DNA of 64,000 nt from Sphingomonas aquatilis (GTDB taxonomy: Bacteria; Pseudomonadota; Alphaproteobacteria; Sphingomonadales; Sphingomonadaceae): contig NZ_JACIDB010000008.1 in assembly GCF_014196115.1 (NCBI RefSeq), positions 62,001-126,000 on the forward strand, in the 5' to 3' direction. Position numbers and translations under genes: made by a program. Positions within the stretch are counted from its first letter, which is position 1, and each line of letters starts with the position of its first letter. Below, piece after piece: positions 55,835 through 64,000 of this stretch. Under the pieces are notes generated by a model, which saw only the letters and a list, made by a program, of their open reading frames with translations, had not been told where the DNA came from and did not search any database.

Positions 55835-57670
55835 ATGTATGACGTGATCGTCGTCGGTGGTGGCCATGCCGGCACCGAAGCCGCCGCTGCCGCCGCGCGC
55901 CGCGGCGCAAACACCTTGCTGCTTAGCCACGACCGACGCTTGATCGGAGCGATGTCGTGCAACCCTGCGATCGGCGGCCTGGGCAAGGGGCATATCGTTC
56001 GTGAAGTCGATGCATTCGACGGCCTGATCGGCCGTGCCGCCGACGCAGCCGCGATCCACTACCGGATGCTCAACCGCAGCAAGGGTGCGGCGGTACAGGG
56101 ACCACGCATCCAAGCGGACCGGCGACGCTATGCCGCGGCGATCCAGGCGATGCTCGCCGCCCTCCCGACGCTGACAATCGGCGAAGGTGATGTCGACGCA
56201 TTGGTCATCGACGGGGGGCGCGCGACTGGTGTCGTATTGGGCGATGGCGCACGGATCGCAGGGCGGACCGTGGTGCTGGCGACCGGCACCTTCCTTGGCG
56301 GCCGGATGTTCCGGGGTGACGAACGCCATGAGGGCGGACGCATCGGCGAGCGCGCGGCGCGCAAGCTGGCGGAGCAATTGCGGGCGCTGGCCCTGCCGCT
56401 GTCGCGTCTGAAAACCGGCACGCCTCCACGGATCGATGGTCGTACGATCGACTGGGCGCGGCTCGACGAGCAGCCGTCCGATACCGATCCGTGGACCATG
56501 TCGCCGATGACCTCGGCGCGTCTGCTGCCACAGGTCGCCTGTGCGATTACCCGTACCAACGGGGCGACGCATGATGCGATCCGCGGCGGGCTCGATCGCT
56601 CGCCGCTGTTCGGAGGGGCGATCGCGGGGCAGGGGCCCCGCTATTGCCCGTCGATCGAGGACAAGGTGCATCGCTTTGGTGACCGGGACGGGCATCAGGT
56701 CTTCCTCGAACCCGAGGGATTGGACGATGCCACCGTCTATCCGAACGGCCTGTCGACCTCCTTGCCCGTCGATGTGCAGACCGCGATGATCCGTAGCATC
56801 GCGGGGCTCGAGCGCGCGGCGATCACGCTGCCCGGCTATGCCGTGGAATATGATTATCTCGACCCGCGCAGTCTGGACACGACGCTTGCGCTGGCGGCGA
56901 TCCCCGGCGTCTATTGCGCGGGGCAGATCAACGGCACGACGGGCTATGAGGAAGCGGCGGGGCAGGGCCTTGTCGCCGGCCTCAACGCGGCGGCGACCGC
57001 GTGCGATCTGGAGCCCTGCGTTCTCGATCGTGCTTCGAGCTACACGGGTGTGATGATCGACGACCTGGTGTTGCAGGGCGTCACCGAACCCTATCGCATG
57101 CTGACCGCGCGCGCCGAATATCGGCTGTCGCTCCGCGCCGACAATGCGGAGACGCGGCTCGGCCCGATCGCCGAACGGCTTGGATGTCTGAGCGACGCCC
57201 GGCGAGCACACCAGCGCGATCTGCACGAGCAGCGGGCGGCGATCCGCGCAGGATTGTCGGGCATGGTCACCGCATCACAGCTTGCCCAGCGCGGCGCAAA
57301 GGTCGCGCAGGATGGCAGCCGGCGGACGGCCTATGAGTGGCTGCGCATGTCGGGCGTCACGCTCAATATGGTCGCGCCTGACGTGGTTGGTATTGCCCCG
57401 GCCGGGGTCCTCGACGAAGTCATCGAGGATGCGCGCTATGCTCCCTACCTCGAGCGGCAGGCCGAGGAGGTCGAGAGGATGCGTCGTGACGAGCATGCGG
57501 TGCTGCCGGCCGACCTTGATTATGGCGCGGTGCCTGGGCTGTCGAACGAGATGATCGATCGCCTCTGCAAAGCACGTCCGGGCTCTCTAGGCGCGGCCTC
57601 GCGGGTGCAAGGCGTTACCCCGGCGGCGCTGTCCGCCATCTATCTTTACGCACAAAGGCGGGCAGCATGA
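55835..57670 (+). CDS. mnmG: tRNA uridine-5-carboxymethylaminomethyl modification enzyme MnmG
   Basis: A 611-aa FAD-dependent partner of MnmE. The FAD motif [21 protein letters not shown] is at the N-terminus, [20 protein letters not shown] follows, and [18 protein letters not shown] is near residue 365. Length is close to the family's usual 620-630. The start ATG 55835 lies beyond a parS site. The stop overlaps the rsmG ATG. Confidence 0.96.
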   Translation: MYDVIVVGGGHAGTEAAAAAARRGANTLLLSHDRRLIGAMSCNPAIGGLGKGHIVREVDAFDGLIGRAADAAAIHYRMLNRSKGAAVQGPRIQADRRRYAAAIQAMLAALPTLTIGEGDVDALVIDGGRATGVVLGDGARIAGRTVVLATGTFLGGRMFRGDERHEGGRIGERAARKLAEQLRALALPLSRLKTGTPPRIDGRTIDWARLDEQPSDTDPWTMSPMTSARLLPQVACAITRTNGATHDAIRGGLDRSPLFGGAIAGQGPRYCPSIEDKVHRFGDRDGHQVFLEPEGLDDATVYPNGLSTSLPVDVQTAMIRSIAGLERAAITLPGYAVEYDYLDPRSLDTTLALAAIPGVYCAGQINGTTGYEEAAGQGLVAGLNAAATACDLEPCVLDRASSYTGVMIDDLVLQGVTEPYRMLTARAEYRLSLRADNAETRLGPIAERLGCLSDARRAHQRDLHEQRAAIRAGLSGMVTASQLAQRGAKVAQDGSRRTAYEWLRMSGVTLNMVAPDVVGIAPAGVLDEVIEDARYAPYLERQAEEVERMRRDEHAVLPADLDYGAVPGLSNEMIDRLCKARPGSLGAASRVQGVTPAALSAIYLYAQRRAA

Positions 57671-58284
57671 CCGAAGATGACGCTCGCGCATTGATGACGG
57701 CGCGGTTCGGATCGGCGCGCGTCGAGCGGATCGCCGCGTTTCTCGGGATGGTGGTCGCTGAGAACGACCAGCAAAATCTGATCGCGCCATCGACGATCGA
57801 TAGGATCTGGGTGCGCCATGCACTCGACTCCGCGCAGTTGATGTTTCACGTGGAACAATCGGCGGGGTCGTGGCTGGATATCGGCACCGGGGGCGGCTTT
57901 CCCGGCATGATCGTCGCGCTGCTATTCGACGGCAAGGTGACGATGGCGGAACCGCGAAAGAAGCGGGCTATGTTTTTGCAGGCATGTGTCGACCACCTCG
58001 GCATAGCCAACGCCGATGTGGTGGCGAGCAAGGTTGAAGCTGTCTCGGGACGGTACGACATTATCTCCGCCCGCGCGGTGGCATCGGTCGAAAAGCTTTT
58101 GCAAGCGGCGGCGCCATGCGCCAAACCAGACACGCGCTGGATCCTGCCTCGCGGTCGGATCGAGCCGGAGCAGCTTACCGCGCTCCGCCGCCAGCGCGAT
58201 CGAGTGTTTCACGTGGAACATAGTCTTACTGATCCGGACTCGGCGATCCTCATCGTCGATCGTCACAAGGGGCGCGCTTCATGA
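57667..58284 (+). CDS. rsmG: 16S rRNA (guanine527-N7)-methyltransferase
   Basis: A 205-aa SAM-dependent methyltransferase (GidB). The SAM motif is [14 protein letters not shown], followed by [10 protein letters not shown] and [13 protein letters not shown], all typical. Two parS sites lie within the coding sequence and translate as MFHVEQ (about residue 60) and VFHVEH (about residue 180). ATGA overlaps link it to mnmG before and parA after. Confidence 0.95.
   Translation: MTEDDARALMTARFGSARVERIAAFLGMVVAENDQQNLIAPSTIDRIWVRHALDSAQLMFHVEQSAGSWLDIGTGGGFPGMIVALLFDGKVTMAEPRKKRAMFLQACVDHLGIANADVVASKVEAVSGRYDIISARAVASVEKLLQAAAPCAKPDTRWILPRGRIEPEQLTALRRQRDRVFHVEHSLTDPDSAILIVDRHKGRAS
57842..57857. other. 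parS: parS centromere site 2 (inside rsmG)
   Basis: TGTTTCACGTGGAACA is a parS-consensus 16-mer, differing from site 1 at one base. It is read as the codons for FHVEQ within RsmG. Confidence 0.95.
58205..58220. other. parS: parS centromere site 3 (inside rsmG)
   Basis: TGTTTCACGTGGAACA is identical to site 2 and encodes FHVEH near the RsmG C-terminus, 61 bp before the parA start codon. Confidence 0.95.
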
Positions 58285-59063
58285 CCTGTATCGCCGTCGC
58301 CAATCAGAAGGGTGGGGTGGGCAAGACCACCAGCGCGATCAACCTCGCCACGGCGTTGTCGGCGACGGGCAAGAGCGTCCTGCTGATCGATCTCGACCCG
58401 CAGGGTAACGCGTCCACGGGTCTCGGCATCGGCCAAGCCAAGCGCGGGCGGTCGAGCTATCACGTCCTCGTCGGCGAGGCAGAGATCGCCGATGCCGTCA
58501 TCAGCACGCCGGTGCCGCGCCTCGATCTGGTGCCGGCGACGCAGGATCTGTCGGGCGCCGAGATCGAACTGGTCGAATTCGACCATCGCACCCATCGTCT
58601 CGATCGCGCGCTGGCGCAGGTGAAGGGACGCTGGGACATCGTGTTGATCGATTGCCCCCCGTCGCTGGGCCTGCTGACCATCAACGCCATGGTCGCCGCA
58701 GACAAATTGCTCGTGCCGCTGCAATGCGAATTCTTTGCGCTGGAAGGGCTGTCGCAGCTGCTGACCACGGTCGAACGGATTCGCGAACGCTTCAATCCCG
58801 GCCTCGCCATCCTCGGCGTCGCGCTCACGATGTACGACCGTCGCAACCGCCTGACCGATCAGGTCGCGGCCGACGTCCGCGCGGTATTGGGGCAGGTGGT
58901 GTTCGATACGGTGATCCCGCGCAACGTCCGCCTGTCTGAGGCACCGAGCCACGGTCTGCCCGCGCTGATCTACGATCATCGCTGTTCGGGATCGCAGGCC
59001 TATATCGATCTTGCGCGCGAGCTCATCGCACGCATGCCGCAAACAGCCGCGGTGGCGGCATGA
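58281..59063 (+). CDS. parA: Chromosome-partitioning ATPase ParA
   Basis: A 260-aa ParA/Soj-type ATPase. The deviant Walker A KGGVGKTTSAINLA is at the N-terminus and LLIDLDPQGNASTGLG follows. IVLIDCPPSLGLLT is the Walker B segment. It forms the gradient that moves ParB-parS complexes apart. Overlaps with rsmG and parB show a single operon. Confidence 0.96.
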   Translation: MTCIAVANQKGGVGKTTSAINLATALSATGKSVLLIDLDPQGNASTGLGIGQAKRGRSSYHVLVGEAEIADAVISTPVPRLDLVPATQDLSGAEIELVEFDHRTHRLDRALAQVKGRWDIVLIDCPPSLGLLTINAMVAADKLLVPLQCEFFALEGLSQLLTTVERIRERFNPGLAILGVALTMYDRRNRLTDQVAADVRAVLGQVVFDTVIPRNVRLSEAPSHGLPALIYDHRCSGSQAYIDLARELIARMPQTAAVAA

Positions 59064-59965
59064 GCGATGGTGGCAAGCGCAGCCGTCCCGCCGGGCTGGG
59101 GCGGGGCCTCAGCGCGTTGCTGGGTGAGATGGCGACCGAGGCACCCGTCACGCCCGGTGCCAAGAGCAATACGCCGAGCGGCGTACGCATGCTGCCGGTC
59201 AGCGCCTTGGCGCCGCACCCCGATCAGCCGCGTCGCCATTTCGATGACGCGCTGCTCGACGAACTCGCCGCCTCGATCGCCGCGCGTGGGCTGATCCAGC
59301 CGATCGTCGTCCGTCCGCACGGCCACGATTATCAGATCGTCGCTGGCGAACGCCGCTGGCGTGCGGCACAGCGGGCCCGGCTGCATGAGGTGCCCGTCGT
59401 CGTCCGCGACTTTGACGATGCGCAGACGCTCGAGATCGCGCTGATCGAGAATATCCAGCGCCAGGACCTCAACGCGATCGAAGAGGCGCAGGCGTATCAG
59501 CGGCTTGCCGGCGAATATGGCCATACGCAGGAAGCGCTGGCCAAGATCGTCCACAAATCGCGCAGCCACGTCGCTAACCTGTTGCGATTGCTGGAACTTC
59601 CGGCGGATGTGCAGGCGCGCGTCACCGATGGTTCGCTGTCGATGGGCCACGCCCGTGCGCTGCTCGGTGCGCGCGATGTCGAAATACTGGCGGAGCAGGT
59701 CGTCGCGCGCGGCCTGTCGGTACGCGAAACCGAAAAGCTCGCCCGCGGCGCCAAGCCGGAGCGGGCAGGGGGCAGCCGCGGCGGTGGCGCGGCCCCACAG
59801 GCGCCTGACGCCGATATCGCGGCACTGGAGCGCCAGCTCTCGGACCTGCTCGGCCTCAACGTCCGCATCGCACATAGTGAGAAGGGCGGCACGCTGACGC
59901 TGACCTATGGCACGCTCGATCAGCTCGACATGGTGTGCCAGCGCCTGACCGGCGACACGATATGA
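59060..59965 (+). CDS. parB: Chromosome-partitioning protein ParB (CTP-dependent clamp)
   Basis: A 301-aa ParB/Spo0J protein. The N-terminal CTPase domain shows QPRRHFDDALLDELAASIA, GERRWRAAQRA and LIENIQRQDLN. The helix-turn-helix TQEALAKIVHKSRSHVANLLRLLEL reads parS. The C-terminal dimerisation domain begins near residue 250. It loads at the three nearby parS sites and slides as a clamp. ATGA overlaps link it to parA and to the next gene. Confidence 0.96.
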   Translation: MSDGGKRSRPAGLGRGLSALLGEMATEAPVTPGAKSNTPSGVRMLPVSALAPHPDQPRRHFDDALLDELAASIAARGLIQPIVVRPHGHDYQIVAGERRWRAAQRARLHEVPVVVRDFDDAQTLEIALIENIQRQDLNAIEEAQAYQRLAGEYGHTQEALAKIVHKSRSHVANLLRLLELPADVQARVTDGSLSMGHARALLGARDVEILAEQVVARGLSVRETEKLARGAKPERAGGSRGGGAAPQAPDADIAALERQLSDLLGLNVRIAHSEKGGTLTLTYGTLDQLDMVCQRLTGDTI

Positions 59966-60705
59966 TCCTCCGCTCGGACGAACACGACGATCTGCCGACG
60001 CCGGATGGCGGGGTGATGCGGACGCACTGGTTCCGTCCGGTGGCGGAAGGGCGTTATCCGGGGCTGTTGCTGTTTTCGGAAATCTATCAGGTCACCGACC
60101 CGATCCGTCGGCTTGCGGCGTTCTTCGCGGGGCACGGCTATGTCGTGGCGGTGCCTGAGGTCTATCACGAATACGAAGCGCCGGGCACGGTGCTCCGCTA
60201 CGATCCGCCGGGCACTGATCGCGGCAATGCGCTGAAGATCGCCAAGCCCGTCGCGGCCTATGACAGCGACGCCCGGATCGCGCTCGATGCGCTCGTTGCG
60301 CATCCGGCCTGCACCGGCGCGCTGGGAACGATCGGCGTGTGCCTGGGCGGCCACCTAGCCTATCGCGCCGCGCTCGATCCGCGCGTCCGCGCCGCCGCGT
60401 GTTTCTATCCCACCGATATCCACAGCGGCACGCTGGGCGAGGGGCGCAATGATGACAGCCTCGCGCGCATGGCCGACCTCAAGGCGGATACACTGTTCGT
60501 CTGGGGCCGGCAGGACCCGCATGTCCCTTATGCGGGGCGTGAGGCGATCCGGACGCGCCTCGAAGAGGTGGGCGCGACCTACGAATGGCATGAGGTGAAC
60601 GCGCAGCATGCGTTCCTGCGCGACGAGGGGCCGCGCTACGATCCGGCGCTGTTCGTCGCGGCGACCGGCTGGGCACTGGCGCTGTTCGGACGGGTGCTTC
60701 GATAA
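59962..60705 (+). CDS. Dienelactone hydrolase family protein, coupled to parB
   Basis: A 247-aa alpha/beta hydrolase. The nucleophile elbow is GVCLGGHLAYRA (Cys), then an aspartate in RQDPHVPYAG and histidine in NAQHAFLRDEGPRY. ATG 59962 shares ATGA with the parB stop; a longer start inside parB is less likely. It is related in fold to 53478-54188 but not closely. An enzyme gene as the last member of a parAB operon is unexpected. Function unknown. Confidence 0.88.
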   Translation: MILRSDEHDDLPTPDGGVMRTHWFRPVAEGRYPGLLLFSEIYQVTDPIRRLAAFFAGHGYVVAVPEVYHEYEAPGTVLRYDPPGTDRGNALKIAKPVAAYDSDARIALDALVAHPACTGALGTIGVCLGGHLAYRAALDPRVRAAACFYPTDIHSGTLGEGRNDDSLARMADLKADTLFVWGRQDPHVPYAGREAIRTRLEEVGATYEWHEVNAQHAFLRDEGPRYDPALFVAATGWALALFGRVLR

Positions 60706-60718
60706 AACCGATCTGATC

Positions 60719-60800
60719 GTCATCCCAGCGCGGGCTGGGATCTCCGGCTGGAACGCGCACCACGAGTCGCGAAAAACCTTGGCCTGCGTAGGCGTGACGG
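60719..60800. repeat. Decayed CGTCATCCCAGC palindrome
   Basis: The left unit is intact: CGTCATCCCAGCGCGGGCTGGGAT (60719-60742), a hairpin with CCCAGC/GCTGGG arms. The right unit near 60781-60800 keeps GTGACGG but has lost its matching hairpin. It lies between the convergent hydrolase gene and holA. Confidence 0.7.
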
Positions 60801-60815
60801 TGTGAGCGCGGCGGG

Positions 60816-61835
60816 CTACCCCCGCCGCTCGACCCCACGGGTCAGCTCGGTCAGCGCATGGTCCGCGAGAACGCCGCCCGCATTGCCGCTCGCCATCACC
60901 GCCCGCTCGGCATGGCGTACCCGGTCGAGCGCGGCCGCCAGCATCGCGGCATTCCAGCGCCGCAGCGCCTGCGCGGTCGCGGCTTCCTCCCGAAAGAACA
61001 CGCGGTGGCGTTTGAAGACGCTGTCTTGCCCAGCGCCGGCGTCGATCTCCGCCTTCATCTCGGCCAGCGTCATCAGCTTGCGCGCGAGTTGGCGCAGCCA
61101 CGGAATGGGCGAGGTGCCGGCCTCGCTCAACCGGGCCAGTTCCGCACCCAGCACCGCGGTCTGCCCGCCGACGACGGCGTCCACTACCCGGCTCGTCTCC
61201 GCTTCGCCCAGGTCCGCGCCGATCGCGTCGAGCGCCGTATCGTCCAGGTCGTGCGGGCGGTCAGGCGCCGCGTCGAGGAACAGCGCCAGTTTCTCGATCT
61301 CGCGCGCCAGCACCGCACGGTCGCCGCCGCAGGCTGCCGCCAGCCGCGCCGACACGGTGCCGCCGGGGCGCAGGCCCGCATCGCGCGCCATGCCCGCTGC
61401 CAGGCGCTCCAGATCGGCCGCGGTGGGTTCATAGGCGCCATACGCCATCGCCCGGCGTGAATCGATCGCCAGCTTGACGATCTTGGCGGTCGATTTCACC
61501 GTTGGGGCCAGCGCCACCACGGGGTTACCGGCATGATCCGCCTCCAGCAGCGCGGTGAACGCCTCCAGGCACTCCTCGCCCGCCGGGGACACGCGAATAT
61601 GCCGCGCGCCGCCGAACAAGGACATGGAAGCGGCCTCATCGGATAAACGCGCCGGATCGGAACGCAGCGTCGCGCCGTCCAGATCGATACGCTCCGCCTC
61701 CGGCCCCATCGCCTTGGCGAGCAACCCGGCAAGCTCCGCCGTCGCCGAGGCATCGGGACCGTGAAGCAGATACAGGCGGATATCCGGCGACGGGCGTTCC
61801 AGCGCCGATCGAATATCGCGCGCGTTAGCCTTCAT
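60816..61835 (-). CDS. holA: DNA polymerase III delta subunit
   Basis: A 339-aa clamp-loader delta subunit. RLYLLHGPDASATAELAGLLAKAM is the N-terminal nucleotide-fold, and SLFGGARHIRVSPAGEE the clamp-contact region. The WLRQLARKLMTLAEM segment is typical of the C-terminal collar. It opens the beta clamp. Overlap with lptE (ATGA) marks the leuS-lptE-holA operon seen in many proteobacteria. Confidence 0.93.
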   Translation of the reverse strand: MKANARDIRSALERPSPDIRLYLLHGPDASATAELAGLLAKAMGPEAERIDLDGATLRSDPARLSDEAASMSLFGGARHIRVSPAGEECLEAFTALLEADHAGNPVVALAPTVKSTAKIVKLAIDSRRAMAYGAYEPTAADLERLAAGMARDAGLRPGGTVSARLAAACGGDRAVLAREIEKLALFLDAAPDRPHDLDDTALDAIGADLGEAETSRVVDAVVGGQTAVLGAELARLSEAGTSPIPWLRQLARKLMTLAEMKAEIDAGAGQDSVFKRHRVFFREEAATAQALRRWNAAMLAAALDRVRHAERAVMASGNAGGVLADHALTELTRGVERRG

Positions 61836-62347
61836 CGCCCCGCGGGACGGCCGTTGGCGTAGACGGCGAGGCGCGAGACGATCTGGTCCGCGACGATCCC
61901 CGACAGGCGCTCCAGCGCCGTATTTTCCGCCGCGATCGTCGCATATTCGGATTGGACGACGTCGATGCCAGCGTCCGATCCTGCCGTCGCATCGACCAGG
62001 ACGCTGCCGTCGTTGAGGTCGACCAGCTGATAGCGCGCGCGCAGCGTCCGCCGCTCGCGCGTCACGCTGTCGTCGCGCCGTACGCCGAAGCCGGCGATCT
62101 TGTCGTCGAGCTTCACGTCGAGGCGATAGCGCGGCGCATTGCTGCCATCCGCCGCCAGCCGGTCGCGCAGCGCATTGCTCATCAGCCAGCCCGCCTTGCC
62201 CTCGATCGGTGCGACCTCGACATGCGAGAGCGTGCCCGCGACCGCGCCGCCCGCACCGCCGCCATACAGCGGCTTGAGACCGCAGGCGCTGGCCATCAGC
62301 GCGAGCGGTACGAGGAGCGTCAGGCGAAGCGCGGGAAAACGGATCAT
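61832..62347 (-). CDS. lptE: LPS-assembly lipoprotein LptE
   Basis: A 171-aa outer-membrane lipoprotein. The signal ends in the lipobox-like region MASAC followed by GLKPLYGGG, typical of alphaproteobacterial Lpt[25 protein letters not shown] and the C-terminal [11 protein letters not shown] fit the family. With LptD it inserts LPS in the outer leaflet. Start and stop overlap leuS and holA. Confidence 0.88.
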   Translation of the reverse strand: MIRFPALRLTLLVPLALMASACGLKPLYGGGAGGAVAGTLSHVEVAPIEGKAGWLMSNALRDRLAADGSNAPRYRLDVKLDDKIAGFGVRRDDSVTRERRTLRARYQLVDLNDGSVLVDATAGSDAGIDVVQSEYATIAAENTALERLSGIVADQIVSRLAVYANGRPAGR

Positions 62348-64000
62348 GCGACGATATTCACCAATCGGCCGGGAACGACGATCACTTTTTTGGGGGCCTT
62401 GCCGTCGAGGCTGCGGACGATCTTGTCGCTGGCCAGTGCTACGGCCTGCAACGCGTTGCGGTCCATGTCCTTCGGGACCGTCAGCGTATCGCGCAGCTTG
62501 CCGTTGACCTGCACCGCGATCGTCACCTCATCCTCGACCAGCAGGCGCGCATCGACCTCGGGCCAGGGCGCATCGGCGATCAGGCCGTCCATACCCTTCG
62601 CCGCCCAGGCTTCCTCGGCAATGTGCGGCACCATCGGCGCGACGAGCAGCATCAGCGTGTAGACTGCATTCCGGCGCGAGGCGCCGGGCGCAGCACGCTC
62701 GATCGCGGTGACCAGTTCGTACAGCCGCGCAACCGCCTTGTTGAACGCCAGCGCCTCGATATCCTGTTCGATGCCCAGGATCGTCTGATGCAGCTTACGA
62801 TCGAGCGCGGCGTCGTCGCCGTCACCGGGTTCGGGCGTTTCGCCATCGAATAGCCGCCACAAGCGCTGGACGAAGCGCCATGCGCCCTCGATCCCCGATT
62901 CGCTCCATGGCAGGTCGCGTTCGGGGGGCGAGTCGGACAGCATGAACCAGCGCGTCGCGTCGGCGCCGTAGCGGTCGACGATCGGCTCGGGATCGACCGT
63001 GTTCTTCTTCGACTTCGACATCTTCTCGACGCGGCCGACCGTGATGGGCTGGCCGGTCGCGGTTTCGATACCGTCGCGAATATCGCCGGGCGACAGCCAG
63101 CGGCCGTCCGAGGATTTGTACGTCTCGTGCGTCACCATGCCCTGCGTGAACAGGCCGGTGAACGGCTCGGCGATATCGAGCAGCCCCATGTGCTTGAGCG
63201 CCCGCGTCCAGAAGCGCGCGTAGAGCAGGTGAAGAATCGCATGCTCCACGCCGCCGATATATTGGCCGACCGGCAGCCAGCTCTCGGCAACCGCACGATC
63301 GAACGGCTTGTCTTTGGGCTGGCTGGCGAAGCGGATGAAATACCAGGACGAATCGGCGAACGTATCGAGCGTGTCGGTCTCGCGCAGTGCCGGCTTGCCG
63401 CACGACGGGCAATTGACATGCTTCCACGTCGGATGGCGATCGAGCGGATTGCCCGGCACGTCGAACGACACGTCGTCGGGCAGCACGAGGGGCAACTGGT
63501 CCTTCGGCACCGGCACGACGCCGCAGCTTTCGCAATGGATCACCGGGATCGGCGTGCCCCAATAGCGCTGGCGGCTCACGCCCCAGTCGCGCAGGCGATA
63601 GACGGTCGAACCCTGGCCCCAACCGCCCTCTTCGGCCTTCGCGATGACCGCGCGCTTGGCGGCCTCCACGTCCATCCCGTCGAGGAAGGACGAGTTCACC
63701 AGCGCGCCCGGACCCGTATAGGCCTCGTCGCCCTCGAAGACCGGATCGGTCATGTCGCCATCCGCGACGACGCGCTGCACCGGCAGGTCGTACTTGCGCG
63801 CGAAATCGAGGTCGCGCTGGTCGTGCGCCGGCACGCCCATCACCGCGCCGGTGCCGTACTCCATCAGCACGAAGTTCGCGATATAGACGGGCAATTGCCG
63901 TGTGGAATCAAACGGATGGGCGGCGGTGAGGCCGGTGTCGTAGCCCAGCTTTTCCTGCGTTTCCAATTCGGCCGCGGTCGTGCCGCCCTGTTTGCAGCGC
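62344..64000 (-). CDS. leuS: Leucyl-tRNA synthetase, C-terminal about 550 residues (5' end outside window)
   Basis: Class I synthetase. The visible part has the end of the editing domain, the zinc-like pair [10 protein letters not shown] and [16 protein letters not shown], the catalytic [14 protein letters not shown] loop and an anticodon-binding alpha bundle. The final [18 protein letters not shown] is the C-terminal domain. The N-terminal HIGH motif is beyond the window edge. The stop overlaps the lptE start (ATGA). Confidence 0.96.
   Translation of the reverse strand, partial: RCKQGGTTAAELETQEKLGYDTGLTAAHPFDSTRQLPVYIANFVLMEYGTGAVMGVPAHDQRDLDFARKYDLPVQRVVADGDMTDPVFEGDEAYTGPGALVNSSFLDGMDVEAAKRAVIAKAEEGGWGQGSTVYRLRDWGVSRQRYWGTPIPVIHCESCGVVPVPKDQLPLVLPDDVSFDVPGNPLDRHPTWKHVNCPSCGKPALRETDTLDTFADSSWYFIRFASQPKDKPFDRAVAESWLPVGQYIGGVEHAILHLLYARFWTRALKHMGLLDIAEPFTGLFTQGMVTHETYKSSDGRWLSPGDIRDGIETATGQPITVGRVEKMSKSKKNTVDPEPIVDRYGADATRWFMLSDSPPERDLPWSESGIEGAWRFVQRLWRLFDGETPEPGDGDDAALDRKLHQTILGIEQDIEALAFNKAVARLYELVTAIERAAPGASRRNAVYTLMLLVAPMVPHIAEEAWAAKGMDGLIADAPWPEVDARLLVEDEVTIAVQVNGKLRDTLTVPKDMDRNALQAVALASDKIVRSLDGKAPKKVIVVPGRLVNIVA

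Noticed and set aside
54380-57226. A 948-codon minus-strand frame opposite mnmE and mnmG
   Set aside because: Same reason; both sense genes have full motif sets.

Overview
The window is core chromosome from a high-GC alphaproteobacterium, most probably a sphingomonad (Sphingomonas or a close relative). This is judged from gene content, dense NTGA start/stop overlaps, frequent GTG starts, and palindromic repeats in most gaps. No tRNA, rRNA, CRISPR array, prophage or insertion sequence was recognised. About 63 protein genes are called; pccA (left edge) and leuS (right edge) run off the window.

Region 1 (1-10173) is a propionyl-CoA assimilation unit on the minus strand: pccB, a small membrane protein, methylmalonyl-CoA epimerase, methylmalonyl-CoA mutase, a TlpA-type thioredoxin, biotin synthase bioB, another small membrane protein, and biotin-carrying pccA. 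A divergent ScfR/PccR-type regulator is separated from pccB by 100 bp that hold four TTTGCAAA-like half-sites. bioB fits here because PccA needs biotin. Region 2 (10363-36060) is mixed housekeeping and envelope: DUF72, YceD/DUF177, cytochrome bc1 chaperone, BamE, a PbpC plus alpha-2-macroglobulin pair, an NfrB-like glycosyltransferase with an NfrA-C-like partner, TauE/SafE with TIGR02186, a HerA-like ATPase, an M23 peptidase, MAPEG, a UbiH-type hydroxylase, FtsK and a Crp/Fnr regulator. Region 3 (36167-41849) carries an S9 peptidase, LolA, exonuclease III and GTP cyclohydrolase II.

Region 4 (41856-64000) is the replication origin neighbourhood. The 312 bp between ppsR (RP001 family) and hemE contain a perfect DnaA box, several near-matches, GANTC sites and an AT-rich tract, the arrangement known for the Caulobacter/Rickettsia origin. 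Left of it, mmcB through ppsR (including hpf, dnaQ, coaE, aroE, maf) all read leftwards. Right of it, hemE, hemJ, rho, terC, mnmE, mnmG, rsmG, parA and parB read rightwards, apart from one dienelactone hydrolase. Most genes are therefore co-directional with forks leaving 49.2-49.5 kb. Three 16-bp parS sites lie 6.3-8.8 kb from the origin, two of them inside rsmG. The conserved leuS-lptE-holA operon closes the window.

The most unusual signal is architectural. Many gaps, and the 3' end of bioB, carry 70-110 bp compound palindromes. They belong to several families unrelated in sequence, yet many fold on paper to one plan: an outer stem (not always clear) enclosing a left hairpin, a central stem and a right hairpin. 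One copy forms the C-terminal codons of bioB and another overlaps the Shine-Dalgarno of pccA.
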